A stretch of DNA of 64,000 nucleotides, from contig JAJFZO010000407.1 in the NCBI GenBank assembly GCA_021397835.1, forward strand, positions 5,270,001 to 5,334,000, read 5' to 3'. The position numbers and the translations under genes are program-made. The notes under the pieces are model-generated. The model had not been told where the DNA came from. It did no database searches and worked only from the letters and a program-made list of their open reading frames with translations. Shown here in pieces: positions 57,861-64,000 of the stretch; the first letter of the stretch is position 1, and every line of letters starts with the position of its first letter. This DNA is from Moringa oleifera (taxonomy: Eukaryota; Streptophyta; Magnoliopsida; Brassicales; Moringaceae).

Positions 57861-60800
57861 ATGGATTGGGGAAATGTAACGGCTGAGGATCTGATCGACG
57901 CGCTCCGCGAAGTGGATTGGTCATCGCCGCCACGGCCTCTCTCCGAGTTCTTCTCCAGATTCACTGTTCCCAGATCATCCGCCAAATGGAACAGCCGTCT
58001 CAAATGCAATCTCTACTAGTATGATCTTGTTTCTAGGTTTTTTTTTTTGTTCCTTCTATATTCTTACAGTTCCGCTTTTCACTCTGGCTATGCGCTGTCT
58101 TATTTCTTCGTTATTTGGATTTTCATCATGTGATCTTTTGGGAGTTTGAAACGGCTTACTTTATGATCGTCAATTGCTTTGCTGTTTTATGTTTTGTTTT
58201 GGAGAACCTGGAAGGGAAGGAAAGAGAAATTGCTTATGGATTCTAAGATTTTTTCTTGTTTCCTCTTTTTTCTTTGGTCTCAAGAAGTTTCCTTCCACCC
58301 ATGACATATAATGTATCATCAAGAGTTAAGTAATTCAGGTAGAGTAGATGAGGGTTGCAATTAACAGATGCTTTCAGTCCATTATGATGCATGTGTAATT
58401 TTCTCAGAAGGAGAGATTTTCTTCTTCTTTCTTTTTCCTGTTGATAGAATTAGATTCAGCTTTAATGCTAGCAAAGGAGAGGTAAAATGGAAATTTAGAT
58501 TTCTAATTATTGATGCAGCTATTTGTTTTCTGGAGAGGAAATGTGTTTAGTGTAAGCAAACTTGCTGAGTAATTTTTGCTTTACTTTTTCCTCCTTATTT
58601 CTATTTTTGAAGATCACACGTGAAGGACAAGTCAATAATTTTTTTGAACAGTAACAAAATGTGTAGTATTATTTATAGAGCCATACAGCAGCAAGGGAAT
58701 GCAACCAAATTGTAGTTAGTTTGAAGGAGTTAGTAGTTCAATGAACTTTAAAAAATTCTCTTTATTTACAAAATAATTTTCCGAATCCCATAACTTTAAT
58801 ATTTTGGCCCATGACTTGTTCACTATCGTTATTGGTGTTTCAACATGATCAAATGTCTTCTTGTTCCTTTCACGCCATGCAACCCAAAGTACTAACTGTG
58901 GAATCATGAACAACAATATTTTCCTCTCTTTTCTAGCTCTCTGTCTACTTCACACTATCAGTTCCTCCCTTATAGACCTTGCTCTAATTCAAAACAGTCC
59001 CAACAGCTTTAATATCCTCTCCCACAGTTGAGCAGTCCAACTACAACTTAGCAGTAGATGATCGACTAACTTCTCTGCCTCTTTACATAAGTAGCATCAG
59101 TTCGCCAGAATTTTCTCCTTTTCCTCTGATTGTCTACGGTCAAAATCTTTCCTTGCACAGCCTCCCATGTGAAAAAGGCCACTTTAGGAGGCACACTTGT
59201 TTTCCAAATCTACTTCCAAGGGAACTCCATACTTTCTTCACCACTATTAAGACCCCTATAATAAGATTTTTTTATTTTATTTTTACTGTGAATTGGCCTC
59301 TATCTCCTCTTCCAATTTTCACACTACTCTATCCTCCGGATTGTTCTCTATCTTGATGCACTGCTACTTGGCATATAACTCTTCAATTTGACTATTCCCC
59401 TCTCCCATTCACTTTCCTGCACTTATTGACGGCTTCTTGATTGTATGCTAAAAAAAAAAAAAATTAGGATAAGCCTCCCTCAAAGTTATATCACCGCAGC
59501 ACTTATCCTTCCGGTGAATTTGACAGTACTTCCTCTTCCCACTTTGAATTCTGTCCATAGTCTAAATTCCTCCCATCCATTTCTAATGGACTTCCCACAC
59601 ATTGACTTTATACATCCACCCCCATCAAACTCACCATACTTGCTCGTCACAACACTCTTTCTCCACTGTTGATCTCCTCAAACATTTTCCCATCAAGGTC
59701 TTATTAAAAGATACTAAGTCTTTGATTCCTAGGCCTCCTCTATCAATAGTTTGCTTGATCACCTTCCACCTCATTGAATGGTACTTATAAGTGTTCCCTA
59801 TGCTGCCCCATAAAAACTTTTGAATCATCTCCATTTTTTTATCTACCTTCCTTGGTTAGAGAGAGTACTCCTTGTCAAAGTGAGTCTTCCAGCCTTCGAT
59901 AAATAGAGTCTTCTCTAACCCTCTAGTTTCTGCTCAAATCTCTCCAATACTCCATTCCATATAGCTTTCTCTTTATAATTGGCACCTAAAGGCAGCCCCA
60001 AATATCAGGAACTTGCTATTTTATCGCCCGTGAGGACGGCTAGCTCACTCTTCTCCTTATTAATTTTTAACTCCGATATTGCCTGAAGGCCTACCAAAAC
60101 AGCCCCTAGAATTAGCAATCGTTCCTTTTCTACTCATAAAAAACAATAGTATCATCTGTGAATATAGATGGAAAACCATCATCTCGTTACTAAGTCTCCT
60201 AACTTTAAAGCCATTCAGCAGTCCGTTCTCCATTGCACTTTTCAACAGCCTATCCAATGCCTCCATCATGGGGGTCACTTACAAGTTAATAATAAATGAC
60301 TAGAACTTCCTCTTTCTGCAATCTCTGCAAGCAGATGAATTCATAGTTAATGTGCTTTTACAGTTGATGTATGTGTTCTTTGGTTCTCTTATCAATATTT
60401 GTTCTTTCTTAAGTGATTTACATGTTAAACCTTCCCTTCTGCGGTCACATTTTTTTGAGCAACGTAAGAGATGTATTAGAATCAACATTACATGCTTCCC
60501 TATTTCCTATCCTTCTTTTCTATCATGTTTTTGCTCAAGTGATTTAAATGAATTATTATGATCCATGTCTTTTTAAGGGACAATAGTTTTTAAACCTGAC
60601 TATTACTTTTTTTTTTTTTTTGGCAGCTATAGGACTAACTACTTCATCATGATTGTTCTCATTCTTGGTAAGTGTATGCTTTAGTTTAGTTTCTTTCTTT
60701 TAGATAATCATCTTTACGTTTTAACATTGGTTCTCTCAGGATTGGGTTTTCTTAGGAGGCCACTTGCTATTGTAGCTGCCTTTCTAACAGCATTGACCAT

Positions 60801-62545
60801 TGCATTTCTGAATGACAGGTAGGCTGCTTTAGTGTGTTATATTTTTACTATCCTCCCATTTCTATGTAGAAAATTTTTTAATTATCTTGTGAATAGCTTG
60901 AAAGTAATATACTCTTTGGTTATGGGTGAATCTAGTTACTGTTATGATAGAAGAATATATGAACTTAAGTAGGTCCATAACCGTTTCTGGTTCAGTGAAG
61001 TGCATATGATTTTGGAGTCATTGTGACACTTTAACCATTTGATCTCTTAGCAGTGATAAGTAGAAGAAGTAGAATAACTTATATTTATTTGCCTATCTGT
61101 CAGAGATATATGATTCACGATCTGCCTTCACTCCTGCATTCCAAAATAAGTTAGTATCAATTTCCAGCAAACTATTCTCATAACAAGATTTCAAGGCCAG
61201 AATCACAGAACATTTGACAGCTTCTGCTAAATATTAGTTGCCATTGTTAGCATAAAAATATGATGATTGCTAGGGCTTATGGATCCTGATCAGCTGCATG
61301 CAATGAATGGGTGTATGTGTTTCTAAAATAATGAGATTCTCTGTTCCTTAATAATTTTGCTTCATTTAAGCACTGTTGTTTTTCAGGAACAGCTTTCTTC
61401 TCATGTTCTTTCCCATTTTGTGATGGTTCAGTTGCCTTCCATGATTACTTGTCTTCACCACTTGGATTTATGTTCTTTAATTTTTTAATTTTTTTCTCTG
61501 TTGGAAAAGGCCGCATACAAGTTATGCAGAAGTGGTTCAAGGTATTTTCTGGAGGGAAATAACCAGTATGTTTGGAACTTGTAAAATGATGTTAATTTAT
61601 TGATCTTCTTGAACCCTTTTAGGTAGCTGCTATGAATTTTTCCATAAAATATGTGGGTTGGTTTTGGAAAGCGGAAGAGATTTATAATGTAAACCTCTTT
61701 TCTCATTTATAGTGGTAAGAGATATATGTTTCTTTATCTTTTGTTTGCTGTGGGTTTTGACTTAGGTGATAAAGGGTTGGGTTAGAATGGGTTCACAGTC
61801 TCAGTCTTACTTTTGAACAAAAGAAGATTTACCTTATTATCTCATCAGTAATGAACTGTTGTCCTACGTATCTATGGTTGTTAAGAATTGTTATTTACAG
61901 CTTTGCAGGTACTTTTAGTGAGAAGGTGACAAGAACTGTGAGACAATTCTCTCCACATTTGGCGGCAAAGATGAGGCCTTCTTTGACGTAAGCTTGTTTG
62001 CCTAGTGTTCTTCTTGCAGAGCATCTAATTTTACTTATTTATTAACTATTTTATTATTGCCAGCCCTGTCATTCGTGGACGTCCATCCTCTAAAAGAACA
62101 GTTCACATATGTGGTCAGCCTCGCTGGGTGTTTGTCTTGATATTCTCATCAGGTATTTAATAAATTTGCACTTATGTGTGTCTGTATTTATGTCCCTTCC
62201 TCTTTTGTTTATAATAAGCCAGTCTAATTGGTGAGATCCAAAATAGCATAGAATATGGCTCACTTGTTTTTCTTTTCTACAGTGAGTTTCTTCCTTTGGT
62301 ATGTCTCCTGTGGTGTCTTGACTGTCTCATGGGCCCTTGCCATTGGACTTCTTGGTATGTCGAGCCTTTGCATTTTTCACATTTTTTATTAGCATTCTAT
62401 CTTATTTCTAATTAATCTCTCTTTCTTTACCTCTCTCTCAGCCACTATAATCCATGCTAGCTTTAGAACGCCCAACTTAAAAGCACGTCTGAACACATTC
62501 AGGGAGGAATTTCGTGCAGTTTGGCGCAATTATAGTGAGCTGTAG
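57861..62545 (+). CDS. PRA1A1: PRA1 family protein A1 (prenylated Rab acceptor)
   Basis: This small membrane protein of the endomembrane system belongs to the PRA1/Yip3 family, which binds prenylated Rab GTPases and takes part in vesicle trafficking. Seven exons, 57861-58018, 60627-60667, 60740-60818, 61901-61987, 62064-62152, 62283-62354 and 62442-62545, join in frame to 209 residues. The start [20 protein letters not shown] and the end [17 protein letters not shown] match the plant PRA1.A group almost word for word as I remember it. Between them are [12 protein letters not shown], a hydrophobic pair ([20 protein letters not shown] and [11 protein letters not shown]), the loop [13 protein letters not shown] with the [11 protein letters not shown] and [10 protein letters not shown] blocks, and a second hydrophobic pair. 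Intron 1 is 2.6 kb and contains an antisense LINE. In Arabidopsis the PRA1.A1 gene At5g02040 sits next to RPL. Confidence 0.95.
58627..58639. repeat. target-site duplication, left copy
   Basis: acaagtcaataat lies immediately before the T run at the LINE 3' end. It matches the copy at 60281-60293 with one difference (c versus t). Confidence 0.8.
58640..60280 (-). mobile_element. 5'-truncated LINE (non-LTR retrotransposon) in PRA1.A1 intron 1, antisense
   Basis: Read on the minus strand, this 1.64-kb segment holds decayed pieces of a plant L1-type reverse transcriptase in the correct order. First comes the RT palm region ([20 protein letters not shown] near 60278, with a TDDTIVF-like active site in another frame). 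Next is the thumb block (FLWGS ... [18 protein letters not shown], 59834-59631), then a zf-RVT segment with CYLC and LVDHLLLSC (about 59098-58990). Last is the C-terminal [12 protein letters not shown] block (58916-58716). Stops and frameshifts break the frame, so it is inactive. On the plus strand its left end is a T run (the poly-A tail), and it is flanked by a 13-bp duplication. Confidence 0.9.
60281..60293. repeat. target-site duplication, right copy
   Basis: acaagttaataat lies at the 5'-truncated end of the LINE, exactly where reverse-transcriptase similarity stops. It matches the left copy at 12 of 13 positions. Confidence 0.8.
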
Positions 62546-64000
62546 GCCATGAGCAGTTTCTATGATGTGAGCCAATCCACTTCGCCCCTTTAACTAGATT
62601 TTGTTGTATTTTTCTATAACCATCTGATATTTAAAAAAAAAAAAATTCTACCTATAACTAGAAGCTTCTTATCTTGTGGTAGAGTCTGCTGCTTTATTGT
62701 TCATGCAGCAATTTTGTTCTCTGTTGTTGATGATTCTTCAAATGTCATAATAGATGTTAGGTCATGGTTGCATGCAAATATATTCCCTGGCACTGTGCAG
62801 TTGGAGGAGTGATGTTAGTTTGAATAGCAAGAAGTAAAATTCTATCTTGTAATCAGTAAGGATTGGAATTTTTATTTATTTTTTCACCATCATGACATAC
62901 TTGGAACCCCTGGTATGCCTCCCCTGCCTGTTTCTCTGATTAATCTCCTTCATGGTTATTCCCCTCCTGAGCAAGTAATAGCCTCTCTACTATGTTCCTA
63001 TCTGCCCTTCTGCATGCATTCTGCCACTGCTTATGTGTTCATTAGAGACAGAGGGATGTATCGAGCAACACTTTTGTATTATTTGTTGCCTCATTGGTTC
63101 TGGTGATCACCTCTTATGCTGTATCAGCATCATGTAGTGTCACACCTGTTGTACAATATTGATACTTAAAACTTCTTTTTAAAATTTTGAATGTCTCCTA
63201 TCAGCAGATGGTTACTTTCATTTTTTGCTTGAATTCGGTCTCTTTGTTCTTTAAACCAATGGAACTGTCTATTGGCATGAGGGTGGATGGAAACTTGGGT
63301 GACATAAAAAATATATGATGATCCTGATTTTCTAAAGATAGTTGGAACTTCAGTGGAGAGATCAAACTAAAAGGTTTACTGTTGTTCGTTCCAAAATAAT
63401 TAGTTTTAAGTGGCAATTTTTTCTGGCTTGATTTATTCTCTCATCTAATTTGTGTATTCTTTTAGATGTGCTCTTCTTGACTATGAATAATATTGTCCTT
63501 GATTTTGTATCATGTGGATGTTTTAGTCGGTGCATATATGAGAACCGTGGATGAAATACTTTTCCTATCTCAATCTTGCATGTTTTTATATGGCTGTTCA
63601 GAACTGTGGACTACTCATTGTTGGGCATAGAGTGAATTGCAGTGCCATGTAGTGAGTTTCCTTGTTAAGTTGTCTTAGTAATGACCTCTGTTATATTCCT
63701 TGTTTTTTTGTTTTACCTTAGGAAAATAAATAATTTGTTTGCTTCTTTAGGTCTTGGTGGCATATGTTTGAACTTTGAAACTTTCCATATTTTTTCTTAT
63801 GTTCTCGGATCAAGTAAAACACAGGCCAGATTCATATATGTGACACTCGTCATTGCTGTCACTTGATTATGAAGGTTTATATTGCAAAATTTGATTGTAA
63901 AAGCAGCTACTGTCTTTCTGTAGGGACTGTCTCGATGATTGTGAAGGATTGTACAGCTTGTTGTTTTAAGATTTCGCATAGGTGCGCTGTTGCTAAACAA
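62546..64000. other. 3' flank of PRA1.A1, no gene recognised
   Basis: The first few hundred bases would be PRA1.A1 3' untranslated sequence. Beyond that the open frames are short and resemble no family I know. The window ends without a further gene being identified. Confidence 0.45.

Noticed and set aside
59153..59672. Plus-strand frames inside PRA1.A1 intron 1
   Set aside because: They are the complement of the antisense LINE, not genes.
1..64000. CRISPR arrays, phage, insertion sequences or defence operons
   Set aside because: Introns and plant-only families throughout show a nuclear plant genome; no spaced direct repeats or bacterial gene clusters are present.

Overview
This is nuclear DNA of a flowering plant, almost certainly a core eudicot and possibly a woody rosid (species not determinable by eye). 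The evidence is GT-AG introns of about 80 bp to 2.6 kb, AT-rich intergenic DNA, plant-only families (NPF transporters, a BELL homeodomain factor, a G-type lectin receptor kinase pair, RETICULATA, a MIZ1-type DUF617 protein), long GA/CT microsatellites in 5' leaders and a plant LINE. I could place 12 protein-coding genes, with exon models whose reading frames close exactly, plus one receptor-kinase pseudogene and one retrotransposon copy.

Layout. 1-2 kb: no gene recognised, then the promoter of the first transporter. 2.1-6.5 kb (+): NPF5.6/5.7-like transporter, 4 exons. 7.1-8.7 kb (-): intronless glyoxal/galactose-oxidase-like GLOX. 9-14 kb: a long gene-free stretch leading into 14.6-18.3 kb (+), the BELL homeodomain gene REPLUMLESS/PENNYWISE (BLH9). 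20.6-23.6 kb (+): mitochondrial carrier, 7 exons. 26.6-27.5 kb (-): two-exon LC8-type dynein light chain. 28.7-29.5 kb (-): intronless MIZ1-like DUF617 gene. 30.1-32.3 kb (-): NPF2-type transporter. 34.3-37.8 kb (-): RETICULATA, 7 coding exons. 39.0-41.3 and 42.6-45.0 kb (-): two intronless G-type lectin receptor kinases, followed by a broken partial copy of the second at 46.7-47.1 kb with its duplicated upstream flank. 48.1-54.9 kb (-): autophagy kinase ATG1, 13 exons with one GC-AG intron. 57.9-62.5 kb (+): PRA1.A1 membrane-trafficking protein, 7 exons, whose first intron holds an antisense, 5'-truncated LINE with a target-site duplication. 62.5-64 kb: nothing recognised.

The genes do not form a pathway or operon. 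What ties them together is ancestry. From memory of the Arabidopsis gene order, NPF5.6/5.7, GLOX, the mitochondrial carrier, the MIZ1-like gene, RETICULATA and ATG1 are neighbours on Arabidopsis chromosomes 2 and 3, and RPL and PRA1.A1 are neighbours on chromosome 5. This window carries all of them on one segment, so it looks like an unfractionated version of a block that was split and thinned by genome duplication in Arabidopsis. The dynein light chain, NPF2-type gene and receptor kinases would be additions here or losses there. I found no prokaryote-style system, CRISPR array, tRNA or rRNA.
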